This document shows, in pieces, positions 24,196 to 32,316 of a stretch of DNA of 52,203 bases; position 1 is the stretch's first letter, and each line of letters opens with the position of its first letter. The stretch spans positions 1-52,203 of the forward strand of contig NZ_JAQUOY010000019.1 of NCBI RefSeq assembly GCF_028716865.1. The letters run 5' to 3'. The stretch comes from Candidatus Methylomirabilis sp. GTDB lineage: Bacteria > Methylomirabilota > Methylomirabilia > Methylomirabilales > Methylomirabilaceae. The position numbers and the translations under genes were made by a program. The notes below the pieces were generated by a model, which did no database searches, had not been told where the DNA came from, and saw only the letters and a program-made list of their open reading frames with translations.

Positions 24196-24891
24196 CTAGC
24201 CCAGGTCGTCCAGGGTCTCGTGAATGGTCTTTTGAATGCAGGTAAAGATCGGCGTATCGCGAAGGGTAAAACGGCTGGCTTCGGTCTCGCGGAGCGCCAT
24301 GATAAGCTCCACAAAATCAGCCGGCTGATCGCTCTCAAACGCGACCACAAACTCCTGATCATCGAGGCCGAATGAGTAGGTGGTGTTCAGTTTCACCGAT
24401 GGAAACTTGTGGCCCACCTTGATATGGACATTCATCATCTCCTGACGCCGATCGAGCGGCAGCAGGTACCAGTCCCGTTGTTTGACGAACGGATAGACGA
24501 ACAGGTATTGATGTTCACCGGGGATGATTGTCGATCGACGGCCCTCCTGGCCTGGATGGAGATGCTTAGTAACATAGATCGAGCGCCGAGCCATGGCAAC
24601 GAATGAGTAGGGTGTCGTCAAGTAGGCGCCAAGCACCGTCCCGTTCATCTGTCGTGACATTTCCTGAAACAGCCTCAGCGAGTCACCGATCCGCCAGAGC
24701 ATAAAGTCGGTGTCCGGCCGCAGCCCTACGGTGGAGTACGGGATCAGCAGCATCCGTTCACGCCACTGCTCCACCGCGGCGCTGAACTCCTTTTTACTTG
24801 TCTCGCGCTCCTCTTTCGGAAGGCGTCGCCAGGCCAAGTCAACCTTGTAAAAAGCAAAATTTACGTATTGTTCTTGGACTGAAGTCGGCAT
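24196..24891 (-). CDS. Chlorite dismutase-family heme protein (HemQ-like coproheme decarboxylase)
   Basis: A 231-residue member of the chlorite dismutase/HemQ fold. The sequence starts PTSVQEQYVNFAFYKVDLAWRRLP and has the paired ferredoxin-like halves: DTDFMLWRIGDSLRLFQEMSRQMN and then the heme-side segment VHIKVGHKFPSVKLNTTYSFGLDDQEFVVAFESDQPADFVELIMALRETEAS, ending RDTPIFTCI. Family members of this length without the distal Arg of true chlorite dismutases usually make heme b from coproheme. It precedes mqnD by 14 bp. Chlorite dismutase activity is less likely but not excluded by reading alone. Confidence 0.85.
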   Translation of the reverse strand: MPTSVQEQYVNFAFYKVDLAWRRLPKEERETSKKEFSAAVEQWRERMLLIPYSTVGLRPDTDFMLWRIGDSLRLFQEMSRQMNGTVLGAYLTTPYSFVAMARRSIYVTKHLHPGQEGRRSTIIPGEHQYLFVYPFVKQRDWYLLPLDRRQEMMNVHIKVGHKFPSVKLNTTYSFGLDDQEFVVAFESDQPADFVELIMALRETEASRFTLRDTPIFTCIQKTIHETLDDLG

Positions 24892-25037
24892 ATCATCTTC
24901 GTCCTGCTTCCTACTTCGAGCTGGGCTGCCGCTTACGCAGCCCCATCCGTTTTTCCTTCGCCACCTCTCTTATACATCAGGATTAGGGTGGGCGCAAGGA
25001 CTGGTTGAGGCGTCGATAGGGTTTCAGCTAATTATCC

Positions 25038-25066
25038 TTGACAAATTCGCTAGGGATGTTTATGCT
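25038..25066 (+). promoter_or_regulatory. Sigma-70-type promoter for the S21 leader
   Basis: TTGACA (25038-25043), exactly 17 bp, then TATGCT (25061-25066). Transcription would start near 25073, about 40 bp before a terminator hairpin and 125 bp before the S21 start codon. Confidence 0.75.
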
Positions 25067-25111
25067 TAATCGATTTTTGGTCTGAGGGCTGCGTTTACGT
25101 TTACAGAAAAC

Positions 25112-25145
25112 ACCGCGAGGACCATGGGCTCGCGGTATTTTCGTT
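25112..25145 (+). terminator. Intrinsic terminator/attenuator in the S21 leader
   Basis: ACCGCGAG (25112-25119) pairs perfectly with CTCGCGGT (25129-25136), followed by ATTTTCGTTT. Together with the promoter at 25038 it would produce a transcript of about 70 nt. Either a small RNA or an attenuated leader for the S21 gene. Confidence 0.7.
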
Positions 25146-25198
25146 TCTAAGACCGTGAATCATGTCAGCGGGAAACGACGCTGTGATGAAGAGGGATA

Positions 25199-25480
25199 AT
25201 GGCTCCTGACGATAGCATTGAGGAAACGAGCGGGGGTTCGAGGTTCGATAAAGGAACTCGGCATCGCCCTCTCGAGGTCAAAGTAGACGGTCGAGGGGTC
25301 GAATCAGCTATTCGACTCTTCAAGAAGCTCATCTTGCGCGATGGGATCTTGAAGGAACTGAAACGAAGAGCGCACTACGAGAAGCCGGGGGAGAAGCGTC
25401 GCCGAAAGGTTCGTGAGGCCGCACGCAGACTTCGCCGCCAGGCGGCTCGCGCAGTTCGCCGCGACCAGTCGGAATTCTAA
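25199..25480 (+). CDS. rpsU: Ribosomal protein bS21 with an N-terminal extension
   Basis: The core from about residue 24 is classic S21: [57 protein letters not shown], which sits on the 30S platform near the anti-SD region. The encoded protein is 93 residues; standard S21 is 58-71. The extra 20 or so N-terminal residues ([20 protein letters not shown]) are acidic and unstructured in look. The start is supported by GAGGG 5 bp upstream of the ATG. An RRM RNA-binding protein gene follows 119 bp later, a sensible pairing of translation-linked functions. Confidence 0.88.
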   Translation: MAPDDSIEETSGGSRFDKGTRHRPLEVKVDGRGVESAIRLFKKLILRDGILKELKRRAHYEKPGEKRRRKVREAARRLRRQAARAVRRDQSEF

Positions 25481-25564
25481 GTCCCCCGGAAGGGTCCGGG
25501 TGGATGAAGCCAGCCGTGGAAGGCGGGGCCATGGCGATGGCACCAATCGAATTACCCGTGAGAA

Positions 25565-25581
25565 GTCGGCCGCAGGCCGAC
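25565..25581 (+). promoter_or_regulatory. Hairpin just before the RRM gene ribosome site
   Basis: GTCGGCC and GGCCGAC form a perfect 7-bp stem with a 3-base loop (GCA), ending 1-2 bp before AAAGGAG (25583-25589). Such a stem could affect ribosome access or mRNA stability and be temperature-sensitive. Inference. Confidence 0.45.
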
Positions 25582-25599
25582 GAAAGGAGTTCCGAGAGT

Positions 25600-25959
25600 A
25601 TGGGGACACGAGTGTATGTAGGCAATCTCCCGTTTGATACGGATGCATCTGCGCTCCGCGCCCTCTTTGAAGAGGGTGGTCGCGTGGTTACCGATGTGAA
25701 GATCATTACCGATCGGGATACCGGACGACCCCGGGGCTTTGCCTTCGTCGAAATGGAGAACCAGAGCGACGCCCAGGCCGCCATCCAGGCCTTAAACGGG
25801 CGAGAGCTTGGTGGCCGGGCACTGACGGTCAATGAGGCAAAGGAACAGGCCCCTCGCGGTGGTGGCGGTGGCGGTCGCGGTGGATATCGCAGTGGTGGTG
25901 GCGGTGGCGGATATCGCAGTGGTGGTGGCGGTGGCGGTGGTCGCAGAGGCGGCTATTAA
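25600..25959 (+). CDS. RRM-type RNA-binding protein with glycine-rich tail
   Basis: A 119-residue protein. One RRM covers residues 1-82, with both RNP motifs visible: RVYVGNLPF (RNP2) and [10 protein letters not shown] (RNP1), including the aromatic residues that stack on RNA. The tail (from about 88) is nearly pure Gly with spaced Arg and Tyr: two [11 protein letters not shown] repeats, then GRRGGY. Proteins like this occur in cyanobacteria and other phyla and are often cold-induced. I start at the ATG at 25600, with AAAGGAG 10 bp upstream; the frame is open further 5' but without support. The tail repeats at DNA level (GGTGGTGGCGGTGGC) are prone to slippage. Confidence 0.93.
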   Translation: MGTRVYVGNLPFDTDASALRALFEEGGRVVTDVKIITDRDTGRPRGFAFVEMENQSDAQAAIQALNGRELGGRALTVNEAKEQAPRGGGGGGRGGYRSGGGGGGYRSGGGGGGGRRGGY

Positions 25960-26088
25960 CGGTGGTGGTGCACAATCTCCACGGAGCAGGTCCAGACGGG
26001 ATAAAACCTGCTTGATTTACTCTAGCCTACTGAGGTCCTGAGACCCTTTACCCCTTTTCATAAAATCTGAAAGGTCCTTGCCTGATCA

Positions 26089-27222
26089 TCATTTGCCCTG
26101 CTCGCCTCCGATAGGCTGATCGGCCGGGGCTGACGATAACTCCACATAGATTTCAAGAAAAGTCGAGAGCGTCACGAGAAGCACGGGCCCCAGGATAAAC
26201 CCGAGGATACCGAATACCTGAAGACCGCCAAGCATGCCGAAAAACAGGAAGAGCGTCGGCAGATTGGTCCCGCCTGAGATGAGAGCCGGTTTCAGCACAT
26301 TATCAGCCGTGCTGACGACTACCGTCGACCAGGCGAGCAACAAGATGCCGCGAATCCAGCTTCCCTCCAGAAACAGATAAATAGCTGCCGGGATCCAGAT
26401 TAACCCCGACCCGCCAACCGGGAGTAATGAGAAGAGGGCGGTGGCCAGCCCGAGAAAGACCGGGTACGGGACACCGAAGCTCCAGTACCCTACTCCTCCA
26501 AGGACGCCCTGCGCCAGGGCCGTCACAAGCGTGCCGCGGACAACGGCCGACACAGCGTCGTAGAGGCGAGAAAAGAGTACCTCGGCATGCCTTCGTTCAA
26601 GCGGTAAGAACGTCTGGAGACTGCGGACGATCGCCTCACCGTCTCGGAGCAAGAAGAAGAAAGTAAAGGCGGCGAGAAAGAAATTGACCGTAAAGCTCAA
26701 CAGGTTGAGGGCGATCCCCTTGAGGTTGTCGACAATAAAACTGCTGATGGCGCCCAGACCGTCCAGCAGCAGCGCGTTCAGATCGAAGCCCAGAGGCTTG
26801 AAGAGTAGGCTCACGCGGTCCCAAAAGACCCGGCCGGCCATCACGACCGGGTGGGACGCAATCCCCTCCAGTCCCTGCTGCTGATAGAGGCGCTCTGTTG
26901 CCTGATAGAAGCCGGCGGCTTCGCGCGTCAGCACCCACCCGCACAGGATGGCCGGGACCATCACGGCCACAATCACAGTGATCGTCAGTAAAAGGGCCGC
27001 CAGCCCGGACTTGCCGACGAGCCACTGCAGCAACCGGCGATAGACCGGTTGAAAGACAATGACCAGTACGACCGCCCAGAGAATTGGGGACGCGAAGGGA
27101 ATCAGGATCAGGTAGGTCAGGTAGAAGAGCAGGAGCAGAGACCCGTAGAAGAACGCGACGGAAACACCGGTTCCGTTCCCGCTCCATCTGGAGGGTCTCC
27201 CCTCATGTTTCGTGTCGCTCAT
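26089..27222 (-). CDS. AI-2E-family transporter (PF01594)
   Basis: An integral membrane protein of about 377 residues in the AI-2E/PerM family, whose members move autoinducer-2, Na+/H+ or unknown solutes. About eight helices are visible: LLLFYLTYLILIPFASPILWAVVLVIVFQPVYRRL at the start, LLLTITVIVAVMVPAILCGWVL, and in the C-terminal half the family signature PVFLGLATALFSLLPVGGSGLIWIPAAIYLFLEG and LFFGMLGGLQVFGILGFILGPVLL. The start may be the ATG at 27222 or a GTG at 27231; neither has an ideally spaced ribosome site. It follows the isoaspartyl peptidase and M48 genes on the same strand. Confidence 0.9.
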   Translation of the reverse strand: MSDTKHEGRPSRWSGNGTGVSVAFFYGSLLLLFYLTYLILIPFASPILWAVVLVIVFQPVYRRLLQWLVGKSGLAALLLTITVIVAVMVPAILCGWVLTREAAGFYQATERLYQQQGLEGIASHPVVMAGRVFWDRVSLLFKPLGFDLNALLLDGLGAISSFIVDNLKGIALNLLSFTVNFFLAAFTFFFLLRDGEAIVRSLQTFLPLERRHAEVLFSRLYDAVSAVVRGTLVTALAQGVLGGVGYWSFGVPYPVFLGLATALFSLLPVGGSGLIWIPAAIYLFLEGSWIRGILLLAWSTVVVSTADNVLKPALISGGTNLPTLFLFFGMLGGLQVFGILGFILGPVLLVTLSTFLEIYVELSSAPADQPIGGEQGK

Positions 27223-27249
27223 TCCCTCCACCCTCTCTGTTCAGTCGGC

Positions 27250-28140
27250 TCAATCAAAGATCTCTGGTTCTGTGTTACCCTCCAGGATACAGGCGCAGGC
27301 CATTTGTGCAGTGTTTCTCGCAACGCCGATTCGGCCGTATGAATCGAGCAGGATGATGCCGACCTCGGCGCCGGTCCGAGCTGTAAGTTCCCTGACGGCA
27401 CGCCTGGCTGCCTCCATTGGCTCTTCGCCCATCCGGAGAAACTCGACAGCAGTCTTTGCGAGCACCAGCTTGATGATCGCCTCCCCATTGCCGGTGCAAC
27501 TGGCCGCGCCAAGCTGATCGTCGGCATAGGTCCCGCAGCCGATCAGCGCCGAGTCGCCCACGCGGCCTGGCGCCTTGAGCGGAAGGCCGCCCGTCGAGGT
27601 GGCTGCGGCCAGGTGCCCCGCCTGGTCGAGAGCGACGGCGCCGACGGTGCCGACATTCTCAGCGTCTTCTTCTCGCAGGATAGCCCATCGGGTACGCTGT
27701 CGTTCTGTCAACAGCGCCTCGGCCACGCACTCCGTGATCCCAACCGTTGCGGCGAACTGCCGGGCCCCATCGCCCACAAGCAGGATTGGCCCGCCCGCCC
27801 CCATCACGGCTCTCGCAAGTGTCACGGGATTGGCGATTCGCTTGACGGCCCCGATGGCCCCGGCCGCCAGGTCCCGGCCGTCCATGATCGAGGCGTCAAG
27901 CTCTATCTCTCCATCCCGATTGAGGCAGGCGCCTCGGCCGGCATTGAAGGCCGGATCATCCTCCAGGATCTTGACTGCCTGCTCGACGGCCTCCACCGCG
28001 GAGCCTCCCGCTGTGAGTGTCTGCCATCCCTTTTCCGCGGCCGCCCGAATACCCGCGCGCCGCACCTCAACCAGGTCCGGGGCTACCTTTCCTGCGCCTC
28101 CATGGACCAGAATAACAGGACCGAACGATCTCGCACTCAT
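27250..28140 (-). CDS. Isoaspartyl peptidase / L-asparaginase, Ntn-hydrolase type
   Basis: A 296-residue plant-type asparaginase precursor that matures by cutting itself just before a threonine nucleophile. The front has PVILVHGGAGK; the segment NAGRGACLNRDGEIELDASIMDG is a family hallmark; the cleavage site is AENVG|TVGAVALD with the nucleophile Thr near residue 165, followed by ATSTGGLPLKAPGRVGDSALIGCGTYAD. The enzyme removes isoaspartyl dipeptides formed by protein ageing, or hydrolyses asparagine. It lies 13 bp after the M48 protease gene, another proteolysis-linked gene. Confidence 0.94.
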   Translation of the reverse strand: MSARSFGPVILVHGGAGKVAPDLVEVRRAGIRAAAEKGWQTLTAGGSAVEAVEQAVKILEDDPAFNAGRGACLNRDGEIELDASIMDGRDLAAGAIGAVKRIANPVTLARAVMGAGGPILLVGDGARQFAATVGITECVAEALLTERQRTRWAILREEDAENVGTVGAVALDQAGHLAAATSTGGLPLKAPGRVGDSALIGCGTYADDQLGAASCTGNGEAIIKLVLAKTAVEFLRMGEEPMEAARRAVRELTARTGAEVGIILLDSYGRIGVARNTAQMACACILEGNTEPEIFD

Positions 28141-28153
28141 CAATGCTGTCTCT

Positions 28154-29425
28154 TCACTGTCCCTGTTTCCCTCGGAATGCCTCAGCCATGGCGATCCGTT
28201 CCAGAACCGGAGGGTGGGTGTACAAGAGCCAGACTATCGCTCGCGGCGGCTCGATATCTGCGAGATTCGCCCTCGCAAGTTTGACCTCTGCGGCAATGAA
28301 GGCCCCGGGATTCGCGCTGAGGCGGAGCGATTCGAGGTCGGCTTCTCGTTCGAAGGACCGTGAAATGGCCGACTGGATCGGCGTCGTCAGACTGGTGAGG
28401 GCGAGGAAGAGGAGCAGCAGCAACGGTAGCGACCTGGGGTCAGCCGGATGAATAAAGCCGAAGCGTCCGGAGTCGGCAGCGGCATTCAGGAGGCGGGCGA
28501 TCAGCCACATGGCCGCGAGCGCCGAAGCCGCGCCAATGGCCATCCCCTTCCAGATGTGATGGTGTCTCCAGTGGCCCAGCTCATGCGCCACAACCAGTTC
28601 TATCTCCTCAGGGGTAGAGCCGGCGATCAGCGTATCGTACAGGACGATGCGTCTGGATCGGCCAAGCCCCGCGAAGTAGGCATTGGTCTTCGCGGTCTTT
28701 TGGCTGGCATCCATCTCCAGGATCGGCCCCACCGTAAGACCCGCCCGATCAGTTAACGTACGGATCCGCTCTATCAGCCCTTGATCCTGCACCGGTCGGA
28801 ATGTGTGAAACAGCGGATCGAGGAGGATCGGGGACAGCTCAGCGATCAGGCTCATCACAAGGACAAGGATCACCCATGCCGGCAGATACCAACGGACGGG
28901 ATCCCATCGGATGAAAGTATAGAGCAGAATCAGCAGCGGGAGCATCATCCCCGCGTTGATCAGCGCTCCTTTTGTATAATCCCATGCCCACGAGGCGAAC
29001 GACTGGTGGGAGAGGCCAAATGTATGCTCACGCAGGAAGCCCCCGTAGAGGCTGACGGGGAACGTAACCGCATAGTACAGCAGAGTCACTAAAAGGCCGA
29101 AGACCGCAATGGTCAGCCACACACGTCCGCTTGCAACCGAGACGCTGAGATCGCGAATTCTCGCAGACAGTGGGCTCATGGTCAGGAGTCCAAAGAGGCC
29201 AAGGGTCAACGCCATTCGCACGCCATACAACAGATATCGCCCTCGTGCGTATGCCCGCCCCCTGACCAACTCCTCAGCGGTAAAGTACTGTCGGGCCCTA
29301 TCGCCGAATGAGGTGCGCAGATCTGAAGGTGGAGCGCCGTCCCCAAGCGCCTGCCTTTCAAGCGAGATCGTTGCCCCGGCGGCAAGCGCCAGCAAGAATA
29401 CGAGGATGGACCATTGTGGTGACAT
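28154..29425 (-). CDS. M48-family membrane metalloprotease (Ste24/CAAX protease 1-like)
   Basis: A 423-residue integral membrane zinc protease. Several hydrophobic helices cover the first ~200 residues; the zinc motif is VVAHELGHWRHHH (HExxH, about residue 280), and the third ligand is the Glu in FEREADLESLRLS about 70 residues later. The N-terminal region and length match the Ste24 branch rather than HtpX. Bacterial homologues are thought to clear faulty membrane proteins. Upstream in the same direction lies a TPR protein; downstream the isoaspartyl peptidase. Confidence 0.92.
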   Translation of the reverse strand: MSPQWSILVFLLALAAGATISLERQALGDGAPPSDLRTSFGDRARQYFTAEELVRGRAYARGRYLLYGVRMALTLGLFGLLTMSPLSARIRDLSVSVASGRVWLTIAVFGLLVTLLYYAVTFPVSLYGGFLREHTFGLSHQSFASWAWDYTKGALINAGMMLPLLILLYTFIRWDPVRWYLPAWVILVLVMSLIAELSPILLDPLFHTFRPVQDQGLIERIRTLTDRAGLTVGPILEMDASQKTAKTNAYFAGLGRSRRIVLYDTLIAGSTPEEIELVVAHELGHWRHHHIWKGMAIGAASALAAMWLIARLLNAAADSGRFGFIHPADPRSLPLLLLLFLALTSLTTPIQSAISRSFEREADLESLRLSANPGAFIAAEVKLARANLADIEPPRAIVWLLYTHPPVLERIAMAEAFRGKQGQ

Positions 29426-29456
29426 ATAGTGTGGGCCTCGAAAAGGGATCAGCCGA

Positions 29457-29942
29457 TCAATTTAACAGTCCTAAGACCTTGTGCAACTCGAGGCGGGCCG
29501 CAACATAATTCGGCTCGATGTCCAGGGCCGTTTTGAGTTCTTTAATCGCCTCTTCGTACCTCCCCTTTCGCACAAGGACTCGGCCCATATTCATGTGGGG
29601 GTAATGGCGAGGCTCGTACCGCTTAGCCACCATGGCCCGCTCGAGCCACGGGACCGCCTCATCGTACTGCCCCTTCTCAATCAGGTAGACACCGATGTCG
29701 TTGTACGGATTACCGAAATCAGGGTCAACCTGGATGGCGGCCTCGCACTCCTTGATAGCCTCGTCGATCTTTCCCTGAAAGCTGTATGCCCACCCCAGGA
29801 AGGTATGAGCTTCGGCCGTCGGGTAGAGTTCGATGGACCGGGTGTAAGCCGTGATTGCGCCTTCCAGATCCCCACTCGTCTGTAGTCGGTATCCTTCTTT
29901 GCAATAGAATTCCGCCAACTCAAGTCTTCCCGGATCAGGCAT
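29457..29942 (-). CDS. Tetratricopeptide-repeat protein
   Basis: A 161-residue protein made of about four TPR units: LAEFYCKEGYRLQTSGDLEGAITAYTRSIELYP, AEAHTFLGWAYSFQGKIDEAIKECEAAIQVDP, GNPYNDIGVYLIEKGQYDEAVPWLERAMVAK and YPHMNMGRVLVRKGRYEEAIKELKTALDIEP. No signal peptide or catalytic domain. It probably serves as a protein-binding scaffold in the cytoplasm. The ATG at 29942 is preferred (AGGTGAAG upstream); GTG at 29951 is possible. A REPIN-like repeat separates it from the ABC exporter genes. Confidence 0.92.
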   Translation of the reverse strand: MPDPGRLELAEFYCKEGYRLQTSGDLEGAITAYTRSIELYPTAEAHTFLGWAYSFQGKIDEAIKECEAAIQVDPDFGNPYNDIGVYLIEKGQYDEAVPWLERAMVAKRYEPRHYPHMNMGRVLVRKGRYEEAIKELKTALDIEPNYVAARLELHKVLGLLN

Positions 29943-30000
29943 GATCTTCACCTATCGTGACCGTATTCGCAGGCACAGCGAGGATCAGTCTTACTCTATG

Positions 30001-30127
30001 AGCCTGTCCTGCAAATCCTTATGTACCCTTCGACGCGCTCAGGGTGAACGGAATGGGCATTGAACATATTGACCTTTTTCCGTTCGTGCTGAGCCTGTCG
30101 AAGCATGAACGGAGGTTTGCGGGACAG
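30001..30127. repeat. REPIN-like intergenic repeat, copy B (inverted relative to copy A)
   Basis: Reverse complement shares the order of blocks with 15560-15688: CTGTCCCGCAAACCTC, CTTCGACAGGCTCAGCACGAACGG, TTCAATGCCCAT, CCGTTCACCCTGAGCG and ACAGGCTC. The two copies differ by scattered substitutions and short indels. Confidence 0.85.
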
Positions 30128-30196
30128 ACTTCTATGCTGGACGACTTCATTCTACCACGTGAACGGGCCCTGTGACGTGCTGAAAAAGGCCTGTGC

Positions 30197-31327
30197 TCAG
30201 CCGAGCTTCTTGTGGAAGCGGAGAATGCTGGTTGTGATCAGGATAGTCCCGATAGCGATGAGAACAAACAGATGAGTCCAAAGATAGGACATCCCGATAC
30301 CCTTCAGGATGATCCCGCGGAAAATCTCCACGTAATAGGTGAGAGGGATCATGTATGCGACGGTTTTGGCCAGGGGCGGCATCGCCTCGATCGGGAAGAG
30401 CACGCCGGAGAGGTAGACCGACGGGATGAAGATGAAATACGATAACTGCATGGCCTGCTGCTGGGTCCTGGCGATGGTGGATAACAGGATGCCGAGACCC
30501 AGAGTCCCCATGATGAAGAACAGGGACAGGAAATACAGGAGGGGCAGGCTCCCACGTATCGGAATGTCAAAGATCCAGACGCCGAACACGAGGGCGAATG
30601 TCATTTGCGCATAGGCGATCAGGACATTCGGAACGATCTTTCCGATCATCAACTCCCAGCGGCGCAAAGGGCTCACGATCAGCGCCTCAAGCGTTCCACG
30701 CTCTCGTTCCCGCACCACCACCATGGCGATGATGGTGATGGTGGTCTGCATCAGGATGAAGCCCAGCAGGCCTGGGATGATGAAGATGGCGCTAACAAGG
30801 TCGGGATTGTACCAGGCCCGGACCCGGACATCCAGGGGGGTGGTAGGTGCGGCTCGACCGGCGCTCCGCTGCAGCATCTCCGACGCGATCCGGAGCGAGC
30901 CCACCTGACCGATGGCGTTGGCCGCATTGATGGCCGATGTCGCCACCAGCGGGTCCGAGGCGTCCACGATCACCTGGATCTGAGTGATACGCTGCTGCTT
31001 GAGCGAGCGGGCATAGTCGGGTGGAAAGATGATCCCCACCTTCGCTTTGCCGCTGTCGATGAGGTATGTGATCCGTTCATAGCTTTCCACGTGATAGTTG
31101 AGGTTGAAATACTGAGAGTTGGTAAACGCATGGAGGAGATCTCGACTCTCAGGCGTCCTGGACTGATCGAGGACAGCGGTCGGCATATGCTTGACGTCGG
31201 TATTGACGGCCCACCCGATGATGCCGAGGATCATCATCGGCATAAACAGCATCATCCCCAGCGTAAAGCGGTCGCGCCACATCTGGATGAACTCTTTGCG
31301 GATCATACCGAGCAGGCGTGACCTCAT
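30197..31327 (-). CDS. ABC-2 type exporter permease (YbhR/YhhJ-like)
   Basis: A 376-residue ABC-2 membrane subunit. One N-terminal helix (FTLGMMLFMPMMILGIIGWAVN) is followed by a large periplasmic loop of about 150 residues and a cluster of five helices with the ABC-2 signature RERERGTLEALIVSPLRRWELMIGKIVPNVLIAY. It ends in a last helix near ILITTSIL. With the ATPase and HlyD genes it forms a three-gene efflux system of the YbhGFSR/YhiI-YhhJ type, which export drugs or other amphiphiles. Its start overlaps the ATPase stop by 4 bp. Only one permease gene is present, so the membrane part would be a homodimer. Confidence 0.93.
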   Translation of the reverse strand: MRSRLLGMIRKEFIQMWRDRFTLGMMLFMPMMILGIIGWAVNTDVKHMPTAVLDQSRTPESRDLLHAFTNSQYFNLNYHVESYERITYLIDSGKAKVGIIFPPDYARSLKQQRITQIQVIVDASDPLVATSAINAANAIGQVGSLRIASEMLQRSAGRAAPTTPLDVRVRAWYNPDLVSAIFIIPGLLGFILMQTTITIIAMVVVRERERGTLEALIVSPLRRWELMIGKIVPNVLIAYAQMTFALVFGVWIFDIPIRGSLPLLYFLSLFFIMGTLGLGILLSTIARTQQQAMQLSYFIFIPSVYLSGVLFPIEAMPPLAKTVAYMIPLTYYVEIFRGIILKGIGMSYLWTHLFVLIAIGTILITTSILRFHKKLG

Positions 31328-32316
31328 AGCCCACCTTCCCGCATTCGCTTCAGTTGCGCCCGGAGGGAGCGCCGATCGACCAGACCGACAAAGGAGACAA
31401 AGATATCCTCGATCGACGGGATCGCCGCCTCAACCCGGTTGACCTTGAGTTGCTCGGCAGTCAGGCGAGCCTCCACCTCGGTGGGTGATAGGCTCCTGTC
31501 CTCGGTGACCACGTGGATGGTATTCCCGAATCGGACCACCTCCGCCACGCCAGGAAGCGTTTCAAGAAATATCGTGGCCTCCCGCATCGGCTGGCACTCG
31601 ATTTCGATGACCTGGCCTTTGAGGGCGTTCACCTTGATCTCCTCACGACTCCCTTGGGCCGTGATCCGACCCTGATAGATAAATCCCAGACTGTCGCAGT
31701 GCTCCGCCTCATCCATGTAGTGGGTGGTGGCCACGATGGTGATTCCTTCCTCGGACAGTCGGTAGATCAGGTCCCAAAAGTTACGGCGAGAAACCGGATC
31801 GACCCCTGCGGTCGGCTCATCCAGAAAAAGCAGCTCCGGCTTATGAATGATGCTGCACCCCAAGGCCAGGCGTTGCTTCCAGCCGCCTGACAGGTGGGCC
31901 GCCAGCGCGCCCTCGCGTCCGGTCAGGTCGGCCATCTGGATCATCTGCTCGATTCGGGCCCGCTTGATCCCATTCGGAACCGAGTAGAGACTGGCGTAGA
32001 AGTCGAGGTTTTCCCGGACGGTCAGATCCTCGTACAGACTGAACCGTTGGGACATATAGCCGATCTTTTCCTTGATCCGCTCCGGCTCCGTGGCAATATT
32101 GTGGCCCAGTACATACCCTGACCCCTCGGTCGGGTCCAGCAGCCCACAGAGCATCCGGATGGTGGTGGACTTCCCGGCCCCGTTGGGGCCGAGGAACCCG
32201 TAGATCTCGCCTCGCTTAATCCTCAAATCCACATGGTCCACGGCGACGATCTTGCCGAATCGCTTCGTCAGCCCTTCGGTGATGACGGCGTAGCTGTCGA
32301 GGTCGAGCTCAGCCAT
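31324..32316 (-). CDS. ABC exporter ATPase (YbhF/YhhH-like)
   Basis: About 330 residues from the ATG at 32316. Walker A GFLGPNGAGKSTTIRM, Q-loop, signature LSGGWKQRLALGCSIIHKPELLFLDEPTAGVDP (signature and Walker B) and the switch His in ATTHYMDEAEHCD are all intact. The C-terminal ~100 residues are the DUF4162-like tail found in ABC-2 ATPases. Signature LSGG-W-KQR is typical of this group. It overlaps the HlyD gene's stop by 8 bp and the permease start by 4 bp, so the three are made as one unit. Confidence 0.95.
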   Translation of the reverse strand: MAELDLDSYAVITEGLTKRFGKIVAVDHVDLRIKRGEIYGFLGPNGAGKSTTIRMLCGLLDPTEGSGYVLGHNIATEPERIKEKIGYMSQRFSLYEDLTVRENLDFYASLYSVPNGIKRARIEQMIQMADLTGREGALAAHLSGGWKQRLALGCSIIHKPELLFLDEPTAGVDPVSRRNFWDLIYRLSEEGITIVATTHYMDEAEHCDSLGFIYQGRITAQGSREEIKVNALKGQVIEIECQPMREATIFLETLPGVAEVVRFGNTIHVVTEDRSLSPTEVEARLTAEQLKVNRVEAAIPSIEDIFVSFVGLVDRRSLRAQLKRMREGGL

